Shown here one piece after another: positions 16,410-26,115 of a stretch of DNA of 64,000 nucleotides. The notes beneath the pieces were generated by a model. That model saw only the letters and a program-made list of their open reading frames with translations. It was not told the origin of the DNA and did no database searches. The stretch spans positions 3,028,501 through 3,092,500 of the forward strand of contig NC_021149.1 of the NCBI RefSeq assembly GCF_000380335.1. Reading direction: 5' to 3'. Both the position numbers and the translations under genes were made by a program. Within the stretch, counting starts at the first letter, position 1; each line of letters opens with the position of its first letter. This DNA is from Azotobacter vinelandii CA. Its GTDB lineage: Bacteria > Pseudomonadota > Gammaproteobacteria > Pseudomonadales > Pseudomonadaceae.

Positions 16410-17626
16410 ATTTTCTCCAGCACCATTCCGGTGACAGTCAGTCCGGGACCGAACCCCAGGCACAGGACGCGCGTGCCCACGTCCACCTCCTCGAGGACCT
16501 GCTTGAGGATGTGGGGAATCGTGGCGGAGGACATGTTGCCGTTCTCCAGGAAGACGCTCTTGCTGATCGCCACCTGCTCGTCGCTGAGCCCCAGATCCTC
16601 CTGGATGTGCTCGACGATCTTCGGTCCGCCGGGATGGATGGCGAAGGTCAGTTCGAGCCTCTCCCGCTCGTAGTCGATGCCGGCGCGTTCGAGCAGCTTC
16701 ACCACGAAGTCGCGGACATGGCGCTTGATGACCACCGGCACCATGGGCGTGAGGGTCATCAGGAACTGGTGCGAGCCCGGCACCCAGGTCATCTCGTCGG
16801 CCGAGTCGGGCAGCAGGTGCTCGTTCATCGCCAGGACCCGGAGGCCGTGTCCGCCCTGGCGGTGCAGTTCCTCCTCGGAGAGCACCGAGTACTTGATCAG
16901 GCCGTCGGCGAACAGGGTCATGGTGATGATGTTTTCCGCCCGCGCATCGACGATGTTGTTGTGCGCCGAGAGCAGCTCGGTATGCACGATATCCACCCGG
17001 TGCTTGACCGGGGTGACGCCGAAGCGCGACGAGGAAAGCATGCCGTGGGCCATCTTGATCGCCGGGAAGGCGCCGTAGCAGCCCATGTGATAGCTGTGGG
17101 TCACCGTGGTCTCGAACCAGCCGCGATCGGCCGCCATGCGCTCGACCGGACTCGGCGACAGGTAGCCCGAGCAGGTCACGTGGATCAGATCGTCGGGGGC
17201 TTCGGCACTGTCCTGAAACATCCGCTCCAGCCCCTGGTCGACGACCTTGGCGTAGCTTTCGTGGCGGACCTTGAGGTCGGAGCCGCGCGGGTCGGTGGCC
17301 ATGTCGTACAGCTTCAGGTAGGCATGCTCGGGCGCCGCGATATCGACGTGACCGTTGGCGAAATGGATGTCGGAGACCTTCGGAAAGAAGATCAGTTGAC
17401 GCCGCTTGATCTGCGCGGACGACAGGGCGTACTTGTCGAACTTCTCCTTGACCGACTGGTAGACCTTGGCGAAGCCCGCCTCGTCGTCCGTCCCGACGCC
17501 GTTCTTGATGCAGTAGGCGCGGGCGAAGGCATAGGCGGACAGCTCCAGGGTCAGCGCCTGGGGAACGGGTTTGGCCAGTTGCACGGGTGTGAAGCCGGTG
17601 AGAACTGCGTTGTGGGGACTGCTCAT
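16406..17626 (-). CDS. arsB: Type III polyketide synthase (ArsB-type, alkylresorcinol synthase)
   Basis: A 406-residue type III polyketide synthase. The catalytic Cys lies in HMGCYGAFPAIK, His in FAIHPGGPK, Asn in ENGNMSSATIPHIL, with GFGPGLT near the C-terminus. By position it corresponds to ArsB, which condenses a long acyl starter with three malonyl units and closes the ring by aldol condensation to give 5-alkylresorcinol. A strong AAGGAGGAAA site sits before the ATG at 17626, and the gene begins 83 bp after arsA. It is a close paralogue of ArsC, and nothing in the motifs alone tells resorcinol from pyrone formation. Confidence 0.86.
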   Translation of the reverse strand: MSSPHNAVLTGFTPVQLAKPVPQALTLELSAYAFARAYCIKNGVGTDDEAGFAKVYQSVKEKFDKYALSSAQIKRRQLIFFPKVSDIHFANGHVDIAAPEHAYLKLYDMATDPRGSDLKVRHESYAKVVDQGLERMFQDSAEAPDDLIHVTCSGYLSPSPVERMAADRGWFETTVTHSYHMGCYGAFPAIKMAHGMLSSSRFGVTPVKHRVDIVHTELLSAHNNIVDARAENIITMTLFADGLIKYSVLSEEELHRQGGHGLRVLAMNEHLLPDSADEMTWVPGSHQFLMTLTPMVPVVIKRHVRDFVVKLLERAGIDYERERLELTFAIHPGGPKIVEHIQEDLGLSDEQVAISKSVFLENGNMSSATIPHILKQVLEEVDVGTRVLCLGFGPGLTVTGMVLEKI

Positions 17627-17709
17627 GATGTTTCCTCCTTGATGAGCGGTTGCCTCTACAGCGATCCCGCGCGCACCGGCGCGGGAAAAACCTCAACCGT
17701 GGGCCGTTC

Positions 17710-20700
17710 CTAGGATTGGCGCCCCGATTCGCGCCTGTTGCGCGATTGCATCTGTTCGACGATCTGCTCGAGACTCGCGGTGATCACCAGTTCCGATGCG
17801 CCGCCATCGCCCCGCCGAATCTGCTCCAGACAATGACGGGTGCCGACCTCCAGTGGGATCGGGTGGATATTGCGTTCCGCGTAGAACCTGAGCATCTGCT
17901 CCCCCACCATGCCGGACTTCCAGGGGCCCCAGTCGATGGCCAGCGCCTGCACGCCGGGCCAGATATGGCCGAGGCTGTCGGCCAGCTTGTTGAGCACCTC
18001 GTTGGCCGCGCCGTAGTCGCTCTGTCCGGCATTGCCGAAACGCCCGGCGATGGAGGAGAAGAACAGCACGAACTTCAGGCCCTGCGGACGCAAGCGGGCG
18101 GCGAGCACCCGGGCGCCGGCGACCTTGGTGTCGTACACCGCGGAGAAGGACTCCAGGGTCTTGTCGCGGATCAGCTTGTCGTCGATGACGCCGGCGCCGT
18201 GCAGCACGCCGTCGATACGTCCCCAGCGCGCATAGATCCCGTCGATCAGCCGGCCGAAGGCCTCGCCGTCGCGCACATCCACGGCGTGATACTCGACCCT
18301 GGCGCCGGTCGCCTCCAGGCGCGCGAGGTTGTCGCGGATCTCGCGGTCCTTGAGCAGACGCTTGAAGACCCGGTCCACCTCGGCCGGCTTCAGCTTCGCC
18401 CCGCCCTCGCCGCGCAGCTTGCCGATCAGCACCTGCTTGAGGCGTGCCGGGTCGGCGATGGCGCGGGTATCCTCGGCCTCCTCCTCCGGCAGCGGACTGC
18501 GCCCCACCAGCACCAGTTGCGGACGGTACTCGCGGCCCAGGGCGGCGGCGATTTCCGCGGTGATGCCGCCGGCGCCGCCGGTGACCAGCACCACGGCGTC
18601 CTCCTCCAGGACCGGCGGCCGCGCCTCGACGTCGGCCGGCTGCGGCCCCAGTTCCAGCTCGAAGCGCCCTTCGGCGTCGTGACCGACTTCCAGCGCGGGC
18701 GCCTGCGCGGCCCATTCGCCCAGCACCCGCTCGACCCGCTCGCCGACCTTGAGGGCCGGCGCCAGGTCGATGCACTTGACGTGCACCTCGTCGCCCCACT
18801 CCCGCGCCGCCGACTTGGCGACGCCCAGGGTGCCGGCCGACTCGAAGGGCAGCTCGCGCGAACGCCCGAGGCCGAAGCGGCCGTCCAGCGCGGTGACGTT
18901 GAGCAGCCAGCCGGCTCCGACGCGGGCGGCATCCTTGAGATCCTGGTCGAAGACCTTGCACAGCAGAAACAGGACCTTGGCCGGGATAATGGCCGCCCCT
19001 TCCCCGCCCGGCACGCCGAGCAGATTGACGAGGGTGCCGATCCGCGCCTCGCCGAGCAGTTCGCGCAGGGCCTGCAGCGACTCCAGCGAGCCGGGGTCGA
19101 ATTCGAAGCGACCACCGCCCAGCGTGCGGTTTTCCTTGCCGGGAACGATCTGCTTCACCTGGTGCCCGGCCTGACCGAAGGCGACGCGGAAGGCGCTGGC
19201 CAGTTCCGAGTCGTCCCCCACCAGCAGGACCGGCAGGCCGGCCGAGGGGTGCGCTCCGCCGACCTCGCCCAACGGCACGGCGACGGGCCTGGGGATGTAG
19301 CAGCGCACGACCTGTTCCGGCGCGATTTCGATTGCGGACTCCGCCGTCTCAGCCAGCGATGCCGACGGCGGAGTCAGTGCTTTTTTTGCGGCTTGCTCTC
19401 CTTCTCCCGCGGCCAGGGAGTCGTGGAGCCGGTCGTACCAGGCGATGATCTCGCCGAGAGTCTTGAAGCCGGCGAGCTCCTCGAACACCGCCTCCTCGTC
19501 GCGCCCGTGCATCAGGTTATGGCGATCCTTGAGCTGGCTCAGGACCTCGATGCGCTTGATCGAGTCGATGCCCAGATCGGCCTCCATGTGCGCGTCCAGA
19601 TCGAGCATCTCTTCCGGATAGCCGGTGCGCTCGGCGACCGCCTGCAGCAGGTCGGCCTTGAACGCCTCGCTGGAAGCCAGGTCGGCGGGCGCGGCCTTGG
19701 CCGCCGGAGCGGATGCGGCGACCGACAGCCTGGGCGCCTCGGCGCGCTCCTCGCTGCGCTGGGCCGAACCCTCGATGGTGGTGGCGGCCTGGGATTCGCG
19801 GCCGACCGGCAGGCCGGCGGCGTGCAGCGACAGCACCTGGGCCGGCAGTACCGGCGCCGGCGCCAGCCCGGCCTGGGAGACCACCTGCAGGTTGGGACGC
19901 GACTCGCCGCCGCCCGCCAGCTCGGCCCCGGCGAGGCTGCTCTGGAAATCGAGGAAGCGGCGCAGCGTTTCCTGCTGGTCGCGTTGTAGCGCGATGAATT
20001 GCGCGATGACTTCCTGAACATGTGCGACGTTCAACAGCGATGGGGTCTCCATCGCTGCCGGGAGCTCTCCCGTACGCAGCGTGTTGTCGTTTGCCATGCT
20101 GAACCTCCGTTGTGGCGCGTGGCGGTTTACGTTGACCGGAGTTGCCGCCGGTCGGGCGAAACTGACGTGGGCGACGGTCGAGGCGCCCGCGAGCGGCTGT
20201 GCCTGGGGTTTCGGCGCCGCCGGCTGCGAGCCGGGCACCGCGGCCGGCGCCTTCGACGCAGTGGCCGCGAAAGCCTGGGCGAGCGCCGGGCGTGCCCTGG
20301 CCGGCGCGTTCCAGGGCAGCGCGCGGGCACCGTTGACCCGCCAGATCAGCGGGCCGGGTACGGCCCTGGCCTTGGCCCGGGCGAACACCTCCGCGACCGC
20401 CAGCGCCTCGTAGCCGCGCCCCCTGAACCAGCGGCCGAAGTCCAGCGGCAGGCCGAGCACGAACGCCTGGCCGAGCAGATGGGCGAGTTGCACCCAGCCG
20501 CCGCGTCCGGGTGCCTCGATGCCCAGCGCGCTGTGCGGACGCTCGGCGAGGATGCGGTCGACCAGGCCGGTCAGCACCAGGCCCGGACCGGACTCGATGA
20601 ACACCCGCGCACCGGCCTCGTATAACCGCTCGATCTCCTTGACGAAGTGCACCGGCTCGGTCATGTGCTCGACCAGCAGGGCGCGCATGGCTTCGGGCTC

Positions 20701-23700
20701 CGCCGGATAGGCATCACCGCTGGTATTGCTGAACACCGGCAGCCGGGCCGGGGCGAACTCGATCTTCGCCAGCTCGGCGGCCAGGCCCTCGCGCGCGCCG
20801 GCCATCGCCGGCGAGTGGAAGGCGGCGCTGACCGGCAGCACCTTGACGCGCAGCGACTCCTTGCCCAGCACCCTGGCCGCGACCTCGATGGCCTCCGGCG
20901 AGCCGGCGACTATGGTCTGGTCGGCGGCATTCAGGTTGGCCAGGCTGACGTTCAGTCCGTGCTGCTCGATCAGCGCGCGGACGCGGACCTCGTCGGCGTC
21001 GATCGCCGCCATGGCCCCCGGATTGCTCCGCCCGGCCTCGGCGGCGAGACGGCCACGGACCTCCGACAGATGGATGAAGTCGTCCAGGCCGATCACCCCG
21101 GCGGCATGCAGGGCGACGTACTCGCCATAGCTGTGCCCGGCGACGAAATCCGGCTTCAGCCCGTAGTCGCCGAGCACCCGGAGCGCGGCGCTGTCGACCA
21201 CCCCGAGCGCCGGCTGGGCGACCTGGGTCGCGTTCAGCGCGCTCTGCTGGCGGGCACGCTCCTCGTCGCTGAACACCGGCAGCGGATAGATGTAACGCGA
21301 CAGGGGCTGCTCCAGGCGCTCGGCGAGCAGTCTGTCGGCACGCTCGAACAGATCGTGCAGTTCGGGCAGGGAACTGGTCAGGTCGGCCAGCATGCCGATC
21401 CGTTGCGATCCCTGGCCGGGGAACAGGAAGCAGACGCCGCCGGTCGCCGGCCCTTCGCGGAAGAACACCCCCTGCGGGTACTTCGCTTCGCTTGCCCGCC
21501 CCTGCAATGCCTTCAGGGCCAGCTCCAGCTTGCCCTTGAGATCGCCACCGGAAGCGGCGAGCAGGGCCAGCCGGCAGTCGCTGTCGCCGGCCGTCGCCTG
21601 CTCCAGGTGCAGCGAGTAGGCGAGTTGGGCGACATCGAGCTGCTCGGGGTGCTCCAGGGCATCGAGCAGGCGCTGCACCCGTTCGCGCACCTGGGCACGA
21701 TCCTGGCCACGGAAGACGAAGGGCTCGGCATCGCGCGGATGCAGGTCGACGATGTCGCTGTCGCGGTAGGCGCCGCCGTACTCTTCCATCACCACGTGGA
21801 AGTTGGTGCCGCCGAAGCCGAAGGCGCTGACCCCGGCGCGGCGCGGATGGTTCGTGGCGTTCAGCCAGGGCCGGGTTTCGGTGTTGATGTAGAACGGCGA
21901 ACGGCCGAAGTCGATCTTCGAGTTCGGCGTATCGACGCCGATGGTCGGTGGCAGCACGCGCTGCTTGAGCGCCAGCGCGGTCTTCGCCAGCGCCGCCAGG
22001 CCGGCGCTGACCTTGGTGTGGCCGATCATCGACTTGACCGAGCCCACGGCGCAGGACTGGGCGGCCATGCCGGTCTTGCCGAAGGCGAGGTTGAGCGACT
22101 CGATCTCCGACTTGTCGCCGAGCGCGGTGCCGGTACCATGGGCCTCGATCAGGCCGATGCTGGTCGGATCGACCGCGGCATCCTCGTAGGCGCGCTGCAA
22201 GGCGGTGACCTGTCCCTGCGGATGGGGCGCGGTGAGGCTGCGGTTGCGGCCGTCGCTGGAGGCGCCGATGCCCTTGAGCACCGCGTAGATGCGGTCGCCG
22301 TCGCGCTCGGCGTCGCCCAGGCGCTTGAGCACCAGGGCCACCACGCCCTCGCCCAGGGCGATGCCGTCGGCGCTGTCGTCGAACGGCCGGCTGCGGCCGC
22401 GCGGCGACAGGGCGTGGGTCTGGGCGAAGCAGAGGAAGCCGACCGGATTGTTGGTGGCGTCCACCGAACCGACCACGGCGACGTCGGCGTCGTGGCTGCG
22501 CAACTGGCGGATGCCCGCGTCGAGGGCCGCCAGCGACGAGGCGCAGGCCGCGTCGACGATGAAGTTGGTGCCGCGCAGGTCGAAACGGTTGGCGATCCGA
22601 CCGGCGATGACGTTCTCCAGGATGCCGGGGAAGGAGTCCTCGGTCCACTTGGGCAGGTCGTGCTCGTAGAGCGCCTCCGTCAGTTGCCTGGCGGCCTCCT
22701 CGGGCAACCCGTCAATCCGCGGCAGGTAACGGGAAAGCAGACCACGGAAGATATAGTCGCAGCCCAGCTCGTTCATCCCGCCGGCGGCGAAGATGGTCGC
22801 GGTGCGCTCCCTGGCGAACGAACGGCGGTCGAAACCGGCGTCGGCCAGCGCCTGGCGCACCACGTCGAGGGCGAGCAACTGCACCGGCTCGATCGATTTC
22901 AGGCTGGCCGGCGGGATGCCGTAGAGCGACGGATCGAACTGGATGTCGTCCATGAAGCCGCCCCACTTCGAGTAGGACTTGTCCGGCGTACCGCGCCGGG
23001 GGTCGAAGAAGTCCTCGGGGCGCCAGCGCTCCGCGCTCACCTCGCGGATCGCGTTGACCCGGTGGATGATGTTCTGCCAGTAGGTGCGCAGATCGCTGGC
23101 GCCGGGCAGCAGGCTGGCCATGCCGACGATGGCGATGTCGCTCTCCGCGGCCACGCGCCTGGCCGCGCGCTTGCGCGGCAGACGCTGCTCGGCCTGGGCC
23201 AGCACCCCGCCGCTGCCCTCCGACACCGCGTCGTGCAATTCCGCGATGCTCAGCACGCGGGAGCGCAGGCGGGCGACCTCGCCGAGCATGTACATGCCCT
23301 CGCGGCGCTGGTCCTCGATGGGAATCCGCACGTATCGGGAAGCGCCTGCCGAGCGGTCCGGGTTCTGGCTGACGCCCTTGGAGGCCATGCGCAAACGGCC
23401 GATGTTGAACAGCTCCAGCACCTTGAGCACCTTCTCCGGGCTCTCCAGGGCCAGCAGCATGTCGCGCCGGGTGCGGTTGAACTCGTCGCAGAAAGGCGTC
23501 ACCGCGCAGCGGGTGTACATGCCCTTGCCGGATTGCAGCAGGGTGGTTTCCTTGCAGGCGATGGCCTGGGACTGGAACTCCGGCAGGATCGCGCCGCTGT
23601 CGACGATTTCGTGGGTGAACAGATAGGCGGTGCCCATGATCACGCCGATCTTCATGCCGCGCTCGACCAGCGGCGCGGCCAGGGCGGACACCATCGCCGC

Positions 23701-25221
23701 CGACAGTTCGTCGTGGATGCCGCCGGCGAACAGGAGCTGAACCGACGCGGGATCGTCGATCTCGATCGAGGTCAAGGTCTCGATGGCCGATTCCCAGAGG
23801 ATGAAGCTGCTCAGCGGGCCGGTATGGCCGCCGCACTCGCCGCCCTCGAAGATGAACTTGCGGGCGCCGTCCTTGACGAAGCCCTTGAGCAGTCCGGGCG
23901 AAGGCACATGCAGGTAGGTGCTGATGCCGATGGCTTCCAGCTCGCGGGCTTGGCCGGGACGTCCGCCGGCGATCAGCGCGAAGCGCGGCTTGATCTGGCG
24001 GACCACTTCGAGCTGGGCCTGGCGCAGTTCCAGCGGCATGAAACCGAGGATGCCGACCCCCCAGGGCTTGTCGCCGAGCAGTTCGGCGGTCTTGGCCAGC
24101 AGGCCCTGCACCTGCTCCTGGCGCATCACCGACAGGGCGATGAACGGCAGCCCGCCGCCATCGGCCACCGCCTTGGCGAAACCCTCCACGTCGCTGACCC
24201 TGGTCATTGGGCCCTGGACGATCGGATAGCGGGTGCCGTGCAGTCGCGCCAGCGGCGAGTCCGGGCCCAGCGCATGCTGTGCGCGGGCGGCGCGCAAGGC
24301 CTGTTCGGTGCTGCGGGAAAGCGCGGCGAGGATGCGCCCGACGGTACCGTGGCGGCGCGCCAGGGCGGCGGCCAGAGCGATGTCCTCGCCCATCGGCAGC
24401 AACGGGCCGTCCGCCCGGGCGAGCGATTCGAGCAGCAGGGCTTCCCAGTCCTCGCTCCTGATCACCGCCTGTTCGAGCGCCTCGAGCCGCTCGCGGGCGG
24501 CTCGGCCGAACAGGCGGAAGGAGCGTTGTTCGGGACCGACTAGCACGCTTTCGCTGCCATCCAGGGCCGCCCAGGCGCGGGCCTGCGGGGTGCCGACGAA
24601 GGGGCTTTCGTCGGCCAGCCAGAGCTGCTCGCAGAGCACCGCGCCGGAGGCGCCGGCGAGCACCGCGGCGGCGGCGGCATGGGCCCCCATGCCGCCCTGT
24701 ACCCAGTAGGGGACGTTGACCCGGCCGTGCAGTTCCTGGAGCAGGATGAAGCTCGAATGGCAGCTGACCCAGCCGCCGGACTCGTGTCCCTTGAGGATCA
24801 GCCCGTCGCAGCCGGAAGCCTCGGCGGCCAGCGCCGAGGGCAAATCCCAGACCTCGACGAAGATCTTGCGAGCCAGGCGCTTGATCTTCTTCTTCAGCGC
24901 GGCCAGCTCCTTGGGCTGCATCCCGGTGAACACCAGATCGTCCGGCCTGAGACCGGCGAGCACCAGGATCGGCACGCGCTGCGGAATGAATTCGGCCAGT
25001 TGCTCGAGGCCGCGCCCGGCGGAGCCGAGGGTATCCCAGCGGATACCCCACTGGGCATTCGGCCCGGCATTGGCGGCCAGGCCATCGATGGCCGCCCTGG
25101 TGGTTTGCGGAGCGTTGTGACAACCCAGGTCGAGGATGCCGATTTCTCCGGCACGGCAGGCGGCAATCGCAATCCTGGAGTCGAGATACCCGGCGGGTGT
25201 TATCGCAATATGACTAGCCAT
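17710..25221 (-). CDS. arsA: Type I fatty acid/polyketide synthase ArsA
   Basis: A 2503-residue multidomain enzyme that builds the long acyl chain for the phenolic lipid. In order: an NPD/FMN-type domain (about 5-250, HESGGW), a second canonical NPD domain (about 325-620, RYPIVQGPMT and EGGECGGHTG) acting as enoyl reductase of the PfaD kind, ketosynthase (about 695-1145, catalytic Cys893 in DAACASS, His in EAHGTGT and IGHTK), acyltransferase (about 1262-1560, Ser1364 in GHSYGEY), an Ala/Pro-rich linker, one acyl carrier domain (Ser1887 in LGIDSIKR) and ketoreductase (about 2210-2480, VTGGAGG and SDYGAANEVLN). No dehydratase or thioesterase is present; ArsD supplies the former and direct transfer to ArsB/C replaces the latter. 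An AGGA site precedes the ATG. Confidence 0.9.
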   Translation of the reverse strand: MASHIAITPAGYLDSRIAIAACRAGEIGILDLGCHNAPQTTRAAIDGLAANAGPNAQWGIRWDTLGSAGRGLEQLAEFIPQRVPILVLAGLRPDDLVFTGMQPKELAALKKKIKRLARKIFVEVWDLPSALAAEASGCDGLILKGHESGGWVSCHSSFILLQELHGRVNVPYWVQGGMGAHAAAAAVLAGASGAVLCEQLWLADESPFVGTPQARAWAALDGSESVLVGPEQRSFRLFGRAARERLEALEQAVIRSEDWEALLLESLARADGPLLPMGEDIALAAALARRHGTVGRILAALSRSTEQALRAARAQHALGPDSPLARLHGTRYPIVQGPMTRVSDVEGFAKAVADGGGLPFIALSVMRQEQVQGLLAKTAELLGDKPWGVGILGFMPLELRQAQLEVVRQIKPRFALIAGGRPGQARELEAIGISTYLHVPSPGLLKGFVKDGARKFIFEGGECGGHTGPLSSFILWESAIETLTSIEIDDPASVQLLFAGGIHDELSAAMVSALAAPLVERGMKIGVIMGTAYLFTHEIVDSGAILPEFQSQAIACKETTLLQSGKGMYTRCAVTPFCDEFNRTRRDMLLALESPEKVLKVLELFNIGRLRMASKGVSQNPDRSAGASRYVRIPIEDQRREGMYMLGEVARLRSRVLSIAELHDAVSEGSGGVLAQAEQRLPRKRAARRVAAESDIAIVGMASLLPGASDLRTYWQNIIHRVNAIREVSAERWRPEDFFDPRRGTPDKSYSKWGGFMDDIQFDPSLYGIPPASLKSIEPVQLLALDVVRQALADAGFDRRSFARERTATIFAAGGMNELGCDYIFRGLLSRYLPRIDGLPEEAARQLTEALYEHDLPKWTEDSFPGILENVIAGRIANRFDLRGTNFIVDAACASSLAALDAGIRQLRSHDADVAVVGSVDATNNPVGFLCFAQTHALSPRGRSRPFDDSADGIALGEGVVALVLKRLGDAERDGDRIYAVLKGIGASSDGRNRSLTAPHPQGQVTALQRAYEDAAVDPTSIGLIEAHGTGTALGDKSEIESLNLAFGKTGMAAQSCAVGSVKSMIGHTKVSAGLAALAKTALALKQRVLPPTIGVDTPNSKIDFGRSPFYINTETRPWLNATNHPRRAGVSAFGFGGTNFHVVMEEYGGAYRDSDIVDLHPRDAEPFVFRGQDRAQVRERVQRLLDALEHPEQLDVAQLAYSLHLEQATAGDSDCRLALLAASGGDLKGKLELALKALQGRASEAKYPQGVFFREGPATGGVCFLFPGQGSQRIGMLADLTSSLPELHDLFERADRLLAERLEQPLSRYIYPLPVFSDEERARQQSALNATQVAQPALGVVDSAALRVLGDYGLKPDFVAGHSYGEYVALHAAGVIGLDDFIHLSEVRGRLAAEAGRSNPGAMAAIDADEVRVRALIEQHGLNVSLANLNAADQTIVAGSPEAIEVAARVLGKESLRVKVLPVSAAFHSPAMAGAREGLAAELAKIEFAPARLPVFSNTSGDAYPAEPEAMRALLVEHMTEPVHFVKEIERLYEAGARVFIESGPGLVLTGLVDRILAERPHSALGIEAPGRGGWVQLAHLLGQAFVLGLPLDFGRWFRGRGYEALAVAEVFARAKARAVPGPLIWRVNGARALPWNAPARARPALAQAFAATASKAPAAVPGSQPAAPKPQAQPLAGASTVAHVSFARPAATPVNVNRHAPQRRFSMANDNTLRTGELPAAMETPSLLNVAHVQEVIAQFIALQRDQQETLRRFLDFQSSLAGAELAGGGESRPNLQVVSQAGLAPAPVLPAQVLSLHAAGLPVGRESQAATTIEGSAQRSEERAEAPRLSVAASAPAAKAAPADLASSEAFKADLLQAVAERTGYPEEMLDLDAHMEADLGIDSIKRIEVLSQLKDRHNLMHGRDEEAVFEELAGFKTLGEIIAWYDRLHDSLAAGEGEQAAKKALTPPSASLAETAESAIEIAPEQVVRCYIPRPVAVPLGEVGGAHPSAGLPVLLVGDDSELASAFRVAFGQAGHQVKQIVPGKENRTLGGGRFEFDPGSLESLQALRELLGEARIGTLVNLLGVPGGEGAAIIPAKVLFLLCKVFDQDLKDAARVGAGWLLNVTALDGRFGLGRSRELPFESAGTLGVAKSAAREWGDEVHVKCIDLAPALKVGERVERVLGEWAAQAPALEVGHDAEGRFELELGPQPADVEARPPVLEEDAVVLVTGGAGGITAEIAAALGREYRPQLVLVGRSPLPEEEAEDTRAIADPARLKQVLIGKLRGEGGAKLKPAEVDRVFKRLLKDREIRDNLARLEATGARVEYHAVDVRDGEAFGRLIDGIYARWGRIDGVLHGAGVIDDKLIRDKTLESFSAVYDTKVAGARVLAARLRPQGLKFVLFFSSIAGRFGNAGQSDYGAANEVLNKLADSLGHIWPGVQALAIDWGPWKSGMVGEQMLRFYAERNIHPIPLEVGTRHCLEQIRRGDGGASELVITASLEQIVEQMQSRNRRESGRQS

Positions 25222-25238
25222 TTGATCATCCTGCTCTC

Positions 25239-25260
25239 AAAAAGATGCGCTTTCGGCGCA
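25239..25260 (-). promoter_or_regulatory. Small hairpin plus T run just before arsA
   Basis: On the minus strand a TGCGC/GCGCA stem with a CGAAA loop is followed by TCTTTTTG, ending about 18 bp before the arsA ATG. It is shaped like a short terminator or attenuator in the 5' leader. The stem is only 5 bp, so the effect may be small. Confidence 0.3.
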
Positions 25261-25758
25261 AGCTTTTGTTCCTTGTTCGAGCCGCTACACACACTGCTCG
25301 CGTTCGACTGGCATGGCCCCGACTACCGCTGGAAAGCGGGAAATGCCATTCAATTGATATCGCCCGAGGATCGACGAACGGACCGCGAAGAGGGTCTTCG
25401 CCTCTTGTCCGGGGAAATGACCTCGCCCCCATCGGACATGCGATATCGACATGCTTGGTTTTCACACTACCGGCGAAACAAAGCGTACTCGGAATTGCCG
25501 ATAATTCATTCCGATGTCACTGGGAAAGTGAATCCCGAATCCAAATCGAATTTGCACAAATCCATGAGGGCAATATGGCATCGATACTGCACTAGCGTCA
25601 CAAGACAGGAAAAACACCTTTTACGCAGCACAAAAAACAGCGAGCGAAACGGCAATCACGATAAAACCATCAAGCACACAAGCGATCATCGCCAACAGGC
25701 AACTCAGGAGGCCAGACCGTCTCGAAAATGGGAATCTCCGTGATAGACCACAGCCGGA

Positions 25759-25773
25759 CGGGAATTTTTCCCG
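25759..25773. promoter_or_regulatory. Palindrome upstream of arsA, possible operator
   Basis: CGGGAATTTTTCCCG is a perfect inverted repeat (6-bp arms, 3-bp centre) about 540 bp upstream of arsA in AT-rich DNA. It resembles a dimeric regulator site; no particular regulator can be named. Confidence 0.35.
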
Positions 25774-26085
25774 AATAAAAACACAAGCTATTGATTTGAA
25801 AAATTTTAACAAAAAAATAACACCGCCAAAAAAGAATCCTTTAGATTTGCTTTGGCACGATGAACATGCCAGCGAACGCGCTCTCATACAATCCACCCGC
25901 AACTATGAAAAGTATGCAATCTTCGTTAATACGGCCCCTTTCAATAGCAAAAAGCAAATTTATGCAGTGCAAAATATAACTGAAAAAAGCTCATCGCCAT
26001 CCTTCATGAGGATTACAATGCCAACAAATCGAAGCGCGATATCCGGCTAGCCACCGACCGAAACAGAGATTGCCACGCATATCTA

Positions 26086-26115
26086 TCGACAGAACAACTA
26101 AGACAATCCTGTAAA
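26086..26115 (+). promoter_or_regulatory. Possible plus-strand sigma70-type promoter
   Basis: TCGACA (26086-26091) and TGTAAA (26110-26115) are spaced by 18 bp. The -10 part lies in a 15-base stretch (26102-26116) that recurs exactly in the leader of the polysaccharide-type genes at 62965-62979. It points toward the 3' end of ldcA, with no clear gene downstream. Confidence 0.3.

Noticed and set aside
20647-24543. Plus-strand open frame of about 1300 codons opposite arsA
   Set aside because: Antisense to a gene with intact KS, AT and NPD motifs; the product has no recognisable domain.
13273-25221. Polyunsaturated fatty acid (Pfa) or heterocyst glycolipid (Hgl) synthase
   Set aside because: The domain style is related, but there is only one carrier domain and the neighbours are two type III polyketide synthases, which fits the Azotobacter ars operon better.
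13273-25221. Arsenic resistance genes suggested by the name ars
   Set aside because: The gene names here refer to alkylresorcinol synthesis. No arsenate reductase, arsenite pump or ArsR-like protein is encoded.
25621-25902. Small minus-strand frame upstream of arsA
   Set aside because: Rare start codon, no ribosome site, no similarity that I can see; kept as intergenic.
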